Positions 36,127 through 44,386 of a stretch of DNA of 45,305 bases are shown one piece after another. Under the pieces are notes generated by a model. It ran no database searches. It saw nothing but the letters and a program-made list of their open reading frames with translations, and was not told the origin of the DNA. Location of the stretch: contig CANRVD010000018.1 of NCBI GenBank assembly GCA_947643145.1, positions 1 to 45,305 of the forward strand. The letters are read 5' to 3'. Source of the stretch: an uncultured bacterium. GTDB taxonomy: Bacteria > Bacillota > Clostridia > Lachnospirales > Lachnospiraceae. Numbering within the stretch: the stretch's first letter is position 1; each line of letters starts with the position of its first letter. Both the position numbers and the translations under genes were made by a program.

Positions 36127-36579
36127 ATGAAAAGTTATGAAAAGCCAATTGCAGTTGTAAACGATGAGCTGAGCGAAGGCGTATATGCAGCAAGTGGTAC
36201 AAACAGCGCAGACTGTTGGACAATTAACTCATATTCTGTACAGGATTGGAATGGTTCCCACCATGTATTTGAAGTTAAAATAGTACATTCTGATGCAGTA
36301 AAACATATTTCAACTGCATCAACCTCTGTTATAACATTCAGCAATACTGTAACAGATGCTTATAGTGAGGGCAATTGTACAGCTACTTTTAGTGGTAATA
36401 CCGTAACTGTAGTACGTACACTTCATGCAAACGCATATCAGTCTGGTGACGTTGCAACCTATAAGGTTTGGGTAAAATCTACTGATGAAGCTTCTACAAA
36501 AGCTATTACCTGTACCGGCTCTTCAATCTCCTGCACTAAGTCAGTAAATGTTCAGGGTGAAGGCGGAGATGGTAGCTGA
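36127..36579 (+). CDS. Leader-bearing small protein 1 (beta-rich passenger)
   Basis: A 150-residue protein of unknown family. Residues 1-24 form a leader (KPIAVVNDEL, then EGVYAASG) sharing 21 of 24 residues with the protein at 38820-39176. After it comes a Thr/Ser/Val-rich region with alternating hydrophobic pattern, suggestive of a small beta-sandwich, ending in a flexible GEGGDGS tail. Cysteines are at 30, 84, 129 and 136. There is no classical signal peptide. GGAG lies six bases before the ATG, with its own promoter and terminator. I infer a precursor or cargo exported by the adjacent ABC transporter, possibly with disulfides or modified residues. It might be a bacteriocin or a surface/secreted factor. 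Confidence 0.75.
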   Translation: MKSYEKPIAVVNDELSEGVYAASGTNSADCWTINSYSVQDWNGSHHVFEVKIVHSDAVKHISTASTSVITFSNTVTDAYSEGNCTATFSGNTVTVVRTLHANAYQSGDVATYKVWVKSTDEASTKAITCTGSSISCTKSVNVQGEGGDGS

Positions 36580-36591
36580 TAATTCATGACA

Positions 36592-36622
36592 GCAGAAATC
36601 TTACGAAGTACGATTTCTATTG
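36592..36622 (+). repeat. 3'-end hairpin repeat, copy 3
   Basis: AGAAATC pairs with GATTTCT around TTACGAAGTAC (inner TAC/GTA). It begins 13 bases after the stop of leader-bearing protein 1. It belongs to the family at 11644-11680 and 24999-25028. Confidence 0.6.
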
Positions 36623-36732
36623 TTTTCACTTATTATTTTTTGCGTGTGGCATCCTATCGTTATAACTCTCTTTCCTATACACGCAGATAATAATCACACA
36701 GATTGTTTTATTATTATCTGGTATGTTTTCGG

Positions 36733-36767
36733 GCAGCATCACTGACAGGCAGTGATGCTGCTTTTTT
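36733..36767 (+). terminator. Intrinsic terminator after leader-bearing protein 1
   Basis: GCAGCATCACT pairs perfectly with AGTGATGCTGC around GACAGGC, followed by TTTTTT. It separates the precursor from the ABC gene, so the exporter needs read-through or another promoter. Confidence 0.95.
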
Positions 36768-36864
36768 CAAAATATATGATATCAGGGACAAAAGCAGATT
36801 TGCTTACAAAATACCTTTTGTCCCAAGCATCAGGATATTTATTTACAGAAAGGATTCCTATTCC

Positions 36865-38649
36865 ATGAGAGAAAAACTGAAGTTCATTATTGGCAGAATC
36901 AAGGCAGGACGCCTGCAGGAAATGAAAAAACAGACCATTTGGATTTACCAGTATGCCAAACGCTACTGGCTTATTATGATATTATATACCCTTCTTGGCA
37001 TGGTAAGTACTGTGATTTCTCTGGTAATTAGTATGGTTTCCAGAGATTTGGTAGATATCATTACCGGTCATGAAACAGGTGAGGTAATCCAGACCTTCTG
37101 CATGATGATTGGATTAAATGTAGGAACCACTTTTTTAAGTCAGATATCGGATTATGCTTCCAGCTACCTGAGTATGAAGGTAGACGCTGAAATCAAGACA
37201 GATATTTTCTCCAAAATCCTTGTAACGGACTGGGAATCCCTGACGAACTACCACACCGGGGATTTACTGACACGCTGGAGCTCGGATGCCTCCAACATCT
37301 CGTCAGGCGTGTTAAACTTCGTCCCAAATGCAATTATATATTTGTTCCGCTTTATCAGTGCTTTCTCCATGGTAATTTATTATGATGCCTCCTTTGCCAT
37401 CTTTGCCTTTCTAGGAATGCCAGTCAGCCTGCTCCTTTCAAAAACCCTTTTAAGGCGCATGGTAAGAAATAATGAGCGCAGTGCCGCTATGGGTGCTAAA
37501 ATGTCAGGCTTTAATCAGGAGACCTTTTCCAATATACAGACCATTAAGGCATTTGATTTAATACATATCTATATTGAACGTTTAAAACAGCTGCAAAAAG
37601 AATATATCAGTATGAAACTTGATTTCCAAAAGATGTCCATGGGAACCTCCATCTTACTTTCTACCGTTGCCCTTTTGGTTTCCTATGCCTCCTATGGCTG
37701 GGGACTTTACCGTGTATGGAGCGGAGCAATCAGCTACGGTACAATGACAATGTTTTTAAGCCTTTCCGGTACATTGACCGGAACCCTGCACAATCTCACC
37801 TCGCTGGTACCGTCCGTCATCTCCCTTACTACTTCCGCTGGAAGGCTGATGGATATTATCGAAATGCCGCGTGAGGACTACAGCCATAATGATGAAGTTG
37901 CTGCTTTTTGGAATCAAAATAAAGAAAACGGAATCAGCCTGCAAATAGAGAATCTGGAGTATTCTTATAAAACAGGTACCAAAGTTTTTCAGGATGCTTC
38001 CTTAGAAGTACATCCGCATGAAGTCATTGCGCTTGTCGGTCCTTCCGGTGAAGGCAAAACTACTATGATACGCCTGATTCTCTCCCTGATGCAGAGTCAG
38101 GGCGGCAGCGCCTTTCTCTTTGGCGGAAGCACCACGAAACAGGCATCCGGTTCTAATACGGTTGCACTGACACCTTCCACCCGTAAGCTCTTTTCCTATG
38201 TTCCACAGGGAAATACCATGTTTTCCGGCACAATTGCCGAGAACATGAGAAATGTAAAACCGGATGCTACGGACGAAGAAATTATAGAAGCGCTGCAACT
38301 GGCTTGTGCATGGGATTTTGTAGAAAAACTGCCAATGGGAATCCACAGTGAAATCAAAGAACGCGGCGGCGGATTTTCTGAGGGACAGGCACAGCGCCTC
38401 TCCATTGCCAGGGCACTCCTGCGCCGCTCTCCGATTCTTTTGTTGGATGAAGCGACCTCTGCCCTTGATGTTGCAACGGAACGGCGTGTACTCAAAAGCA
38501 TCATGCGTGATGAATATCCACGCACCTGTATTGTGACCACACACCGCCCTTCTGTCCTGAATATCTGTAAACGTGTTTATGCCATACAGAATAAATCCTG
38601 TGTTGTGCTGAGTGAAAAAGAAATTGATGATATGATGAGAAATTTTTAA
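36865..38649 (+). CDS. ABC exporter of the leader-peptide locus
   Basis: A 594-residue fused exporter. Membrane segments lie in residues ~30-330. The ATPase domain has Walker A GPSGEGKT at 392-399, an unusual signature FSEGQAQRLSIARALL in place of LSGGQ, and Walker B ILLLDEATSALD. It has no N-terminal C39 peptidase domain, so it does not itself cut a leader as bacteriocin PCAT transporters do. The start at 36865 (MREKLKFII) has AAAGGA upstream. The frame is open from 36703, but that part contains the terminator hairpin and is not coding. It probably exports one or both leader-bearing proteins; this rests on position. Confidence 0.88.
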   Translation: MREKLKFIIGRIKAGRLQEMKKQTIWIYQYAKRYWLIMILYTLLGMVSTVISLVISMVSRDLVDIITGHETGEVIQTFCMMIGLNVGTTFLSQISDYASSYLSMKVDAEIKTDIFSKILVTDWESLTNYHTGDLLTRWSSDASNISSGVLNFVPNAIIYLFRFISAFSMVIYYDASFAIFAFLGMPVSLLLSKTLLRRMVRNNERSAAMGAKMSGFNQETFSNIQTIKAFDLIHIYIERLKQLQKEYISMKLDFQKMSMGTSILLSTVALLVSYASYGWGLYRVWSGAISYGTMTMFLSLSGTLTGTLHNLTSLVPSVISLTTSAGRLMDIIEMPREDYSHNDEVAAFWNQNKENGISLQIENLEYSYKTGTKVFQDASLEVHPHEVIALVGPSGEGKTTMIRLILSLMQSQGGSAFLFGGSTTKQASGSNTVALTPSTRKLFSYVPQGNTMFSGTIAENMRNVKPDATDEEIIEALQLACAWDFVEKLPMGIHSEIKERGGGFSEGQAQRLSIARALLRRSPILLLDEATSALDVATERRVLKSIMRDEYPRTCIVTTHRPSVLNICKRVYAIQNKSCVVLSEKEIDDMMRNF

Positions 38650-38670
38650 CCAATCGTTACTATTTTATAA

Positions 38671-38734
38671 AATAAGAATATCCAATGGAAAACTATATGT
38701 TAAAAAACACGAATTTCCACTGGATATTCTTATT
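38671..38734. terminator. Long bidirectional terminator hairpin
   Basis: AATAAGAATATCCA plus TGGAAA pairs with TTTCCA plus TGGATATTCTTATT, a stem of about 20 bp with one internal mismatch. A second hairpin, AAGGGGCT (38742) with AGCCCC followed by a T run (38770), adds plus-strand termination. They separate the exporter from the convergent protein 2. Confidence 0.85.
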
Positions 38735-38819
38735 TGGTACTAAGGGGCTTAAAATCAGTATTAACCGACAGCCCCCTTTTTAAGTACAAATATTTGATTA
38801 GAGTTACACAACCACAAAG

Positions 38820-39176
38820 CTACATAGCCCAGTCAGTAACAGGGTCATTTGGCCCATATCCCTTTCTCTCCCAGGATGGCATACGGTTGCCATCATCCAC
38901 ATCGTAACTTGAAGCATTGCCAGACTCAACATAATGTGTCTGCAGTCCACAACCATTATCGGTATTTGCTGGACATCCAAGACAGGCAAACTGTTGCTTA
39001 TAACCTCTTGTCTTCCCGCCCCAGTCAGAGTAATCCGGAGCCTGCCAAACACCTTTCATGTATTTGCTGTCACATTTTGGTCCGTTATCACCACTTGTGT
39101 TGCTGCCACTTGCAGCATAAACGCCTTCAGCCAGTTCGTCGTTTACAACTGCGATTGGTTTTTGATACTGTTTCAT
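38820..39176 (-). CDS. Leader-bearing small protein 2 (Cys/Trp-rich passenger)
   Basis: A 118-residue protein of unknown family, convergent with the ABC exporter. Residues 1-24 match the leader of protein 1 at 21 of 24 positions. The rest is unrelated: glycine-, aspartate- and tryptophan-rich with cysteines at 35, 65, 68 (CLGC) and 76 and tryptophans at 44, 52, 102 and 116. The start at 39176 is firm, with AAAGGAGG upstream; an in-frame ATG at 39206 overlaps that site. Like protein 1 it has four cysteines and no signal peptide. I infer a second cargo or precursor of the same machinery, made from its own promoter with a long leader. Confidence 0.75.
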   Translation of the reverse strand: MKQYQKPIAVVNDELAEGVYAASGSNTSGDNGPKCDSKYMKGVWQAPDYSDWGGKTRGYKQQFACLGCPANTDNGCGLQTHYVESGNASSYDVDDGNRMPSWERKGYGPNDPVTDWAM

Positions 39177-39203
39177 TAAGTTTCCTCCTTTCATATATTT
39201 CCG

Positions 39204-39238
39204 CATTTCTGCAAGGTGAACTTAGTTCCCTTTGCCTT
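39204..39238 (-). repeat. 5'-leader hairpin repeat, copy 3
   Basis: On the minus strand AAGGGAAC-TAA-GTTC-a-CCTT is followed by GCAGAAATG, about 30 bases before the start of protein 2. It matches 15486-15521, with compensating stem differences. A second hairpin, GGTTGAAAG with CTTTCAACC, lies near 39289-39311. Confidence 0.65.
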
Positions 39239-39441
39239 TTGCGCTATTGGGCATTTGTGCCAGGCATTGTACCGACACAAATTCGTTGGGTTGAAAGATT
39301 TGCTTTCAACCTTATACATTTAACAGTGAAAACAGATTTTTGATAAGTCCCAGGCGCCCATATCCTTGATACAAAACGCCATATTATGTAAGATAAGTTT
39401 TAGTAGAAACGTTCTGCATTACCAAAAAATCCCTTTATATT

Positions 39442-39470
39442 AGTATATCACACGATTGTTTGACCCGCAA
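39442..39470 (-). promoter_or_regulatory. Candidate promoter of leader-bearing protein 2
   Basis: On the minus strand TTGCGG (39465-39470), 17 bases, then TATACT (39442-39447). Transcription from here gives a leader of roughly 260 bases with hairpins. The -35 is weak, the -10 good. The rest of the 39239-39522 gap shows no gene. Confidence 0.5.
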
Positions 39471-39522
39471 CAGACTATTTTATTCTTTTCCTATAAAATT
39501 GGCAGGAGCGATAACCTTCAAA

Positions 39523-40383
39523 TCACACGAACTCATCCCGATACCGCTTAAAAAAGTCGTAATATGCCCTGACATTGGGCAGTTCCGTCCACTTACTTAC
39601 ACACATCGGCTTTTCATCCAGATTATATATTTTGGCGTTCCGCATCGCCAATAGAAATGGCGAGTGCGTCGCGATAATAAACTGGCATCCAAAAAATCTG
39701 GCTGATTCCTCAATAAAGCCTGCCAGTTCCTGCTGCCGCTCCGGCGACAGGCTGTTTTCCGGTTCATCTAACAGATACAGGCCATTTTCATTAATCTTAT
39801 CGGTAAAATAAAGATATGCGCTTTCACCGTTTGAATGCTCCCGCACATTTTCCTTTAAACGCCTTCTGACATATTCTGACTTTGTCTTGCTTCTGGCCTC
39901 ATTTACTTTGCGCAGACGGTCATAGTCCTCAATAGACTGCAGCCTGAAATCAGAATTTTTTGCATCATAATAATCTTCAAACAATGTCTCCCTTTTATTA
40001 TCAATTCCCTCATTCAGACAACGTAAATTTAACATAAAATCAAACACATCGTCACTTGTAATAATTCTACAGTTATCTGTCAGTTCCCGTTCCAGAACAT
40101 AATCACAGAGGGCTACAAAATCCTCAAAAAAATTGGTACGGTTATACAGCGTATCCCTCTTTAAATGAAGCGTTTCTGCAATAACATTTAATGCTGTTGT
40201 CTTTCCTGAGCCATTCCCACCATATAATACAGTAACCGGGTCATCAAAATTCAGGATATGTACTTCATGTTCCTGCAAAACCTGAAAGGGATAAACTGTT
40301 GAAAAGCAGGTTTCCCGAATCCTGTGCAAAAATTGCTCCTCAGTTCCTGCAGATGGAAAAATAAACTGTGAAAGATAGCCCAT
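39523..40383 (-). CDS. Predicted ATPase, COG3910-like (AAA/ABC-ATPase fold)
   Basis: A 286-residue soluble P-loop ATPase. Walker A is LYGGNGSGKTTALNV near residue 57, Walker B GLYLLDEPENSLSPE near 216, and an H-loop lies in IIATHSPFLL. It resembles the stand-alone COG3910 predicted ATPases, related to SMC/RecF-type and OLD-type ATPases, whose function is not settled. The RIITSDDVFDFML and CLNEGID motifs are typical of this group. The start at 40383 (MGYLSQFIF) has GGAGGG upstream. It has no obvious operon partner, so it is a single gene. Confidence 0.88.
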   Translation of the reverse strand: MGYLSQFIFPSAGTEEQFLHRIRETCFSTVYPFQVLQEHEVHILNFDDPVTVLYGGNGSGKTTALNVIAETLHLKRDTLYNRTNFFEDFVALCDYVLERELTDNCRIITSDDVFDFMLNLRCLNEGIDNKRETLFEDYYDAKNSDFRLQSIEDYDRLRKVNEARSKTKSEYVRRRLKENVREHSNGESAYLYFTDKINENGLYLLDEPENSLSPERQQELAGFIEESARFFGCQFIIATHSPFLLAMRNAKIYNLDEKPMCVSKWTELPNVRAYYDFFKRYRDEFV

Positions 40384-40543
40384 AATTATCTCCCTCCAAA
40401 TTATATAATGCAACCACTCGAAATATTACTAATGTGGTTAAATATCCATGTTTTTACTTGACTAAATTTTTTCTGCTGCGTTGTCATCAACCGCTACAGC
40501 TCAATCTTCCGCCTTATAGATAAAAATTTGTAATAAGTTTTAT
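40384..40543. other. Gap between divergent ATPase and putP genes
   Basis: AT-rich and without a gene that I can see. It would hold the upstream sequence of the ATPase gene; no good promoter was picked out for it. Confidence 0.4.
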
Positions 40544-40572
40544 TTTTCAAATTTCTCTTTTTATGGTATACT
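40544..40572 (+). promoter_or_regulatory. putP promoter
   Basis: TTTTCA (40544-40549), 17 bases, then TATACT (40567-40572). It predicts a 5' leader of about 210 bases. Confidence 0.6.
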
Positions 40573-40589
40573 AGTAAGGCAATTTTTTC

Positions 40590-40780
40590 AAGCACAAATG
40601 TTTGGATGCAAAAGTTACTTTTCACACATTGACCAAATTCGAGGATTTTGGCATGATTTTGCCAAATATACGAGTTTTACAGCGCCATTTTGCACGATTT
40701 TGTAAAATGTGTGCATTTAGTGCCAAAAGCACTACTGTTTACCGGTCACGGAATGGACAGTAACACACAAAAAACAAAGG
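40590..40780 (+). promoter_or_regulatory. Structured 5' leader of putP
   Basis: The leader can form TTTGGC/GCCAAA (near 40648-40665), CATTTT/AAAATG and AGTGC-CAAA-AGCACT (near 40720) hairpins. A long-range stem of CACACATT (near 40624) with AATGTGTG (near 40706) encloses the first two. It matches no riboswitch or T-box that I recognise. Control of putP by this leader is inference. Confidence 0.45.
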
Positions 40781-40790
40781 AGAGTATATT

Positions 40791-42329
40791 ATGGATACTG
40801 CATCAATTTGTATTTTAATCACCATATTTGTCTATTTGGGCGGTGTTTTGCTGATTGGCTTCTACTTTGCCCGAAAAAACGAATCAACCTCAGACTTTTA
40901 CCTCGGTGGAAGAAAACTCGGACCACTGGTAACTGCAATGAGTGCAGAAGCCTCTGATATGTCCAGTTACCTTTTGATGGGACTTCCAGGACTTGCGTAT
41001 TTATCCGGTATCGCAGATGTTGGCTGGACAATCATAGGTTTGTCAATTGGTACATATCTGAACTGGCTGCTGACGGCAAAAAGACTCCGCCGCTATACGC
41101 AGATTACAAATTCCATTACTTTGCCGCAGTTCTTTTCCAATCGCTTTCACGATAGAAAGAACATTTTAGCGGCACTTGCGGCACTTATTATCATTATATT
41201 CTTTGTCCCTTACACCGCTTCCGGCTTTGCTGCCTGCGGTAAACTCTTTTCTTCTTTATTTGGGATGGATTATATGACCGCAATGATTATATCTGCCATC
41301 GTTATTGTCGGATATACCGCAGCAGGTGGTTTCCTTGCTGCCTCCACAACTGACTTTGTCCAAAGTATTATTATGACAATTGCAATTATTTCTATTTTAA
41401 TCTTTGCAACTGTTTCTGCTGGCGGCATTGGTACAGTTATGGAAAATGCACAGGCTTTACCGGGATATCTTTCTTTTACAAATACTTATTCCGAAGCAAC
41501 AGCTTCTTCTGAACCTTATGGCCTGCTTAAAATCATATCCACCTGCGCGTGGGGACTTGGATATTTTGGTATGCCGCATATTTTACTCCGTTTTATGGCA
41601 GTGGAAGATGAAAACAAGTTAAAATTATCCCGCCGCGTAGCTTCTGTCTGGGTTGTCATTGCCATGGCAATCGCCCTCTTCATTGGCGTTGTCGGCAGAA
41701 CACTAAGCAGTGCAGGAATCATTCCTGCCCTTTCCGGTTCTGATACAGAAACGATTATTGTCCGCATCTCTGATTATCTGTCAACCTATGGCATTCTTCC
41801 AGCTTTATTAGCCGGATTAGTATTGGCAGGTATTTTGGCTAGTACAATGTCAACGGCAGATTCACAGCTTTTAGCTGCTTCTTCCAGTGTATCGCAAAAT
41901 ATCCTGCAGGAAGCATTCCACTTAAAGCTTTCTCCAAAGGTAAGTATGATAACCGCCAGACTGACTGTTGTTATCATTGCCATTCTTGGAGTAATTATCG
42001 CACAAAATCCTGACAGCTCTGTATTTGGCATTGTTTCATTTGCATGGGCAGGATTTGGTGCAGCATTTGGTCCGATTATCATCTGTGCCCTGTTTTGGAA
42101 ACGCACCACTCTTTCCGGTGCAATTGCCGGAATGGTCACTGGTGGTGTTTCCGTATTCGTATGGAAATACTTAATTGCCCCAATGGGCGGTGTATTTGCA
42201 ATTTATGAATTACTGCCTGCATTCATTGTCGGCATTCTTTTCACCGTTATTGTAAGCCTGCTGTCAAAAGCACCAGATAAAAAAATCATAGAAGAATTTG
42301 AAGCTGCAAAATCCTCTAAAGAGATTTAA
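40791..42329 (+). CDS. putP: Sodium/proline symporter
   Basis: A 512-residue membrane protein of the sodium:solute symporter family with about 13 transmembrane segments, importing proline with Na+. It opens with a short span and the RKNESTSDFYLGGRKLGP motif typical of PutP, followed by SAEASDMSSYLLMGLPGLAY (Na+/proline site region) and the STADSQLLAASSSVSQNI signature late in the protein. AAAGGAG lies eight bases before the ATG. It is a single-gene unit with a long leader and a strong terminator. Confidence 0.94.
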   Translation: MDTASICILITIFVYLGGVLLIGFYFARKNESTSDFYLGGRKLGPLVTAMSAEASDMSSYLLMGLPGLAYLSGIADVGWTIIGLSIGTYLNWLLTAKRLRRYTQITNSITLPQFFSNRFHDRKNILAALAALIIIIFFVPYTASGFAACGKLFSSLFGMDYMTAMIISAIVIVGYTAAGGFLAASTTDFVQSIIMTIAIISILIFATVSAGGIGTVMENAQALPGYLSFTNTYSEATASSEPYGLLKIISTCAWGLGYFGMPHILLRFMAVEDENKLKLSRRVASVWVVIAMAIALFIGVVGRTLSSAGIIPALSGSDTETIIVRISDYLSTYGILPALLAGLVLAGILASTMSTADSQLLAASSSVSQNILQEAFHLKLSPKVSMITARLTVVIIAILGVIIAQNPDSSVFGIVSFAWAGFGAAFGPIIICALFWKRTTLSGAIAGMVTGGVSVFVWKYLIAPMGGVFAIYELLPAFIVGILFTVIVSLLSKAPDKKIIEEFEAAKSSKEI

Positions 42330-42383
42330 AGTTTCATCATCTTACAAAAGAAGCAAGGTTCTTCACAGCAAATATCCAAAAAA

Positions 42384-42422
42384 GGAAATGGGCAGGGCAT
42401 ATTATGTGTCCTGCTCATTTCC
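42384..42422. terminator. Bidirectional intrinsic terminator (putP / MATE)
   Basis: GGAAATGgGCAGG pairs with CCTGCtCATTTCC around a 13-base loop, with an A run before and CTTTCC after. It lies between two converging genes. Confidence 0.85.
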
Positions 42423-42464
42423 CTTTCCAAACCAACGAACCTCAAAATCTGCAACAGCCGTCTC

Positions 42465-43793
42465 CTAATATTGATAAATTTTTTTCTTTATCATAATAAA
42501 TAGCAGTGTTACAACTGCTGCAACCAGTTCTGCCGCTACAATAGACGCCCATATACCATCAATTCCCCAAAAAATCGGAAAAATCAGAACAGCAGCTACC
42601 TGAAACAGCAAACTTCGCAAAAAAGAAATCAATGCGGATGTCAGCCCGTCGTTCAGCGCCGTAAAGAAAGAAGAGCCAAAAATAGCAATGCCGGAAAATA
42701 AAAACGAAAAGGAATAAATACGGAAGGCTCTGGTCGTCAAATCCATCAGCCCTGCATCATAGCCAACAAAAATTCCTGCCAGCGGCTTTGCTAAAACCTC
42801 CGCAAATACAAGCATTGCTATCGAAGAAATCCCTATAATAACAAAACTTTTTTTACGAAGACTTTTTAGTTCATTTTTATTTTGGGCGCCATAGTGATAA
42901 CCTATAACTGGCGCAATCCCAGTGGAATAACCAATAAATACCGCCAAAAAAATCAAATTGACATACATCAGTACACCAAAAGCTGCAATTCCATCCTCAC
43001 CGGCATATTTGATTAATTGAAAATTGTAAAGCATATTAACAAGCGACATAGAAATATTGCTCATCAATTCAGAAGAACCATTTGTACAGGCCCTGAGCAA
43101 TGCCTTTCCATCCATTTTAGTCTTTGTAAGGCGTAACAGACTGGAATTTTGCCTGCTGAAATAGACAAGAGGCACAATTCCGCCAATCATCTGGCTGATT
43201 GTAGTGGCTGCTGCTGCACCCGCCACACCCCAGGAAAATCCCGCCATAAACAATGCATCCAGTACCATATTGGTTCCGCCAGCCACAAGTGTCACAAACA
43301 GGCCAAGCTGCGGCATTTGTGCTGTAATAAAAAAACTCTGGAATGCCTGCTGAATAATAAAAAAAGGCACTGCCACTAAAATAATGCGTCCATATAGAAC
43401 ACAGTCATCTAACATTGTACCCTCTGCACCAAGCAGTGAAGCAGCCGGACGAATAAAAATAAAACCGATCACGGCAATCACAATACCTAAAATGATTGCA
43501 ACATAAATAAAAAGCGAAAACAGTCTTTTCGCTTTTTCATTATGCCCTTCTCCCATTGTCTTTGCAACCAAAGCACTGCCACCGGTTCCAAGCATAAAGC
43601 CTACTGCCCCCATTATCATAAGCAGTGGCATAATAAAATTAACTGCCGCAAACTGCGTTTTTCCCGCAAAATTAGAAACAAAAAATCCATCCACCACTCC
43701 ATAAATGGATGTAAAAATCATCATAGCAACAGACGGCACTGTAAACCGCAAAAGCCTTTTAAAGTTAAATTGGTCTGAAAGCTGAATATTCAT
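42465..43793 (-). CDS. MATE family exporter under MarR control
   Basis: A 442-residue membrane exporter with about 12 segments and a MATE N-terminus (FTVPSVAMMIFTSIYGVVDG, then FFVSNFAGKTQFAAVNF). It resembles the MepA-like group that expels cationic drugs and dyes using Na+ or H+. It is co-transcribed with the MarR gene 59 bases upstream, with GGAGG before the ATG and no promoter seen between. Induction by a ligand of the MarR protein is expected. This is a different lineage from the MATE at 2278. Confidence 0.93.
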   Translation of the reverse strand: MNIQLSDQFNFKRLLRFTVPSVAMMIFTSIYGVVDGFFVSNFAGKTQFAAVNFIMPLLMIMGAVGFMLGTGGSALVAKTMGEGHNEKAKRLFSLFIYVAIILGIVIAVIGFIFIRPAASLLGAEGTMLDDCVLYGRIILVAVPFFIIQQAFQSFFITAQMPQLGLFVTLVAGGTNMVLDALFMAGFSWGVAGAAAATTISQMIGGIVPLVYFSRQNSSLLRLTKTKMDGKALLRACTNGSSELMSNISMSLVNMLYNFQLIKYAGEDGIAAFGVLMYVNLIFLAVFIGYSTGIAPVIGYHYGAQNKNELKSLRKKSFVIIGISSIAMLVFAEVLAKPLAGIFVGYDAGLMDLTTRAFRIYSFSFLFSGIAIFGSSFFTALNDGLTSALISFLRSLLFQVAAVLIFPIFWGIDGIWASIVAAELVAAVVTLLFIMIKKKIYQY

Positions 43794-43852
43794 ATCTCTA
43801 TTCCTCCAAAACTGATATTGCTATGATATGGAGAAAAAACATTTCTTAATCC

Positions 43853-44323
43853 CTATACGCTATCCTCTGGTGACTCTTTTTTAATTTTTTCAGTCTCTGT
43901 TTTCAGTATTCTAATATACTTTTTCATAAGCTCCAACAGCATAGCACACTCCTGCCCGCCCAATCCGGCAAAAGAATTGCACTCCGCTTCTACAAGCGGT
44001 TCAATAATCTTTTCTGCTAATCCCTGCCCGGCTGCAGTCAGATATATCTTTTTATTTTTTCTGCTTTCGGATGCCAGAACCAGTTCTACTAATCCCTGCC
44101 TTTCCAGCCCCTTTAATGCCGTATTAATCGTCTGCGGACTGTATGACCATTCGGCACATACCTCCCGCTGGGTATATGCACCGTCATGTGTCCAAATAAC
44201 ATACAAGATCCACAATGCTGTATCTGACAGCCCCTGTGACAGGGCATAGCTATGGTATATATCATCCAGTTCCTTGTATATCTGGTTAAAAGCAGCTAAT
44301 TGATTTAATAATGTTTTTTTCAT
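43853..44323 (-). CDS. MarR family transcriptional regulator
   Basis: A 156-residue winged-helix regulator. The DNA-binding region is QREVCAEWSYSPQTINTALKGLERQGLVEL (read here in parts: CAEWSYSPQTINTAL, then GLERQGLVEL), followed by the wing ASESRKNKKIYLTAAG. Such proteins act as dimers that leave DNA when small phenolic or toxic ligands bind. The upstream region holds two identical palindromes placed on the promoter, so autorepression is very likely. AAAGGTG lies six bases before the ATG. It heads the MarR-MATE operon. Confidence 0.93.
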   Translation of the reverse strand: MKKTLLNQLAAFNQIYKELDDIYHSYALSQGLSDTALWILYVIWTHDGAYTQREVCAEWSYSPQTINTALKGLERQGLVELVLASESRKNKKIYLTAAGQGLAEKIIEPLVEAECNSFAGLGGQECAMLLELMKKYIRILKTETEKIKKESPEDSV

Positions 44324-44337
44324 ATCACACCTTTTTT

Positions 44338-44386
44338 ATCCGAATTCGGACCAACACAGTATAATCCGAATTCGGATGAATGTCAA
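44338..44386 (-). promoter_or_regulatory. MarR-MATE promoter with twin operators
   Basis: On the minus strand TTGACA (44381-44386), 17 bases, then TATACT (44358-44363). The spacer is filled by ATCCGAATTCGGAT (44364-44377). A second copy, TCCGAATTCGGA (44339-44350), lies just downstream of the -10, over the start point. Centres are 26 bp apart. This is strong evidence for dual-site repression by the MarR protein. Confidence 0.92.

Noticed and set aside
36703-36864. N-terminal extension of the ABC exporter frame
   Set aside because: This stretch contains the perfect terminator hairpin at 36733-36767 and has no ribosome site; the ATG at 36865 begins the recognisable protein.
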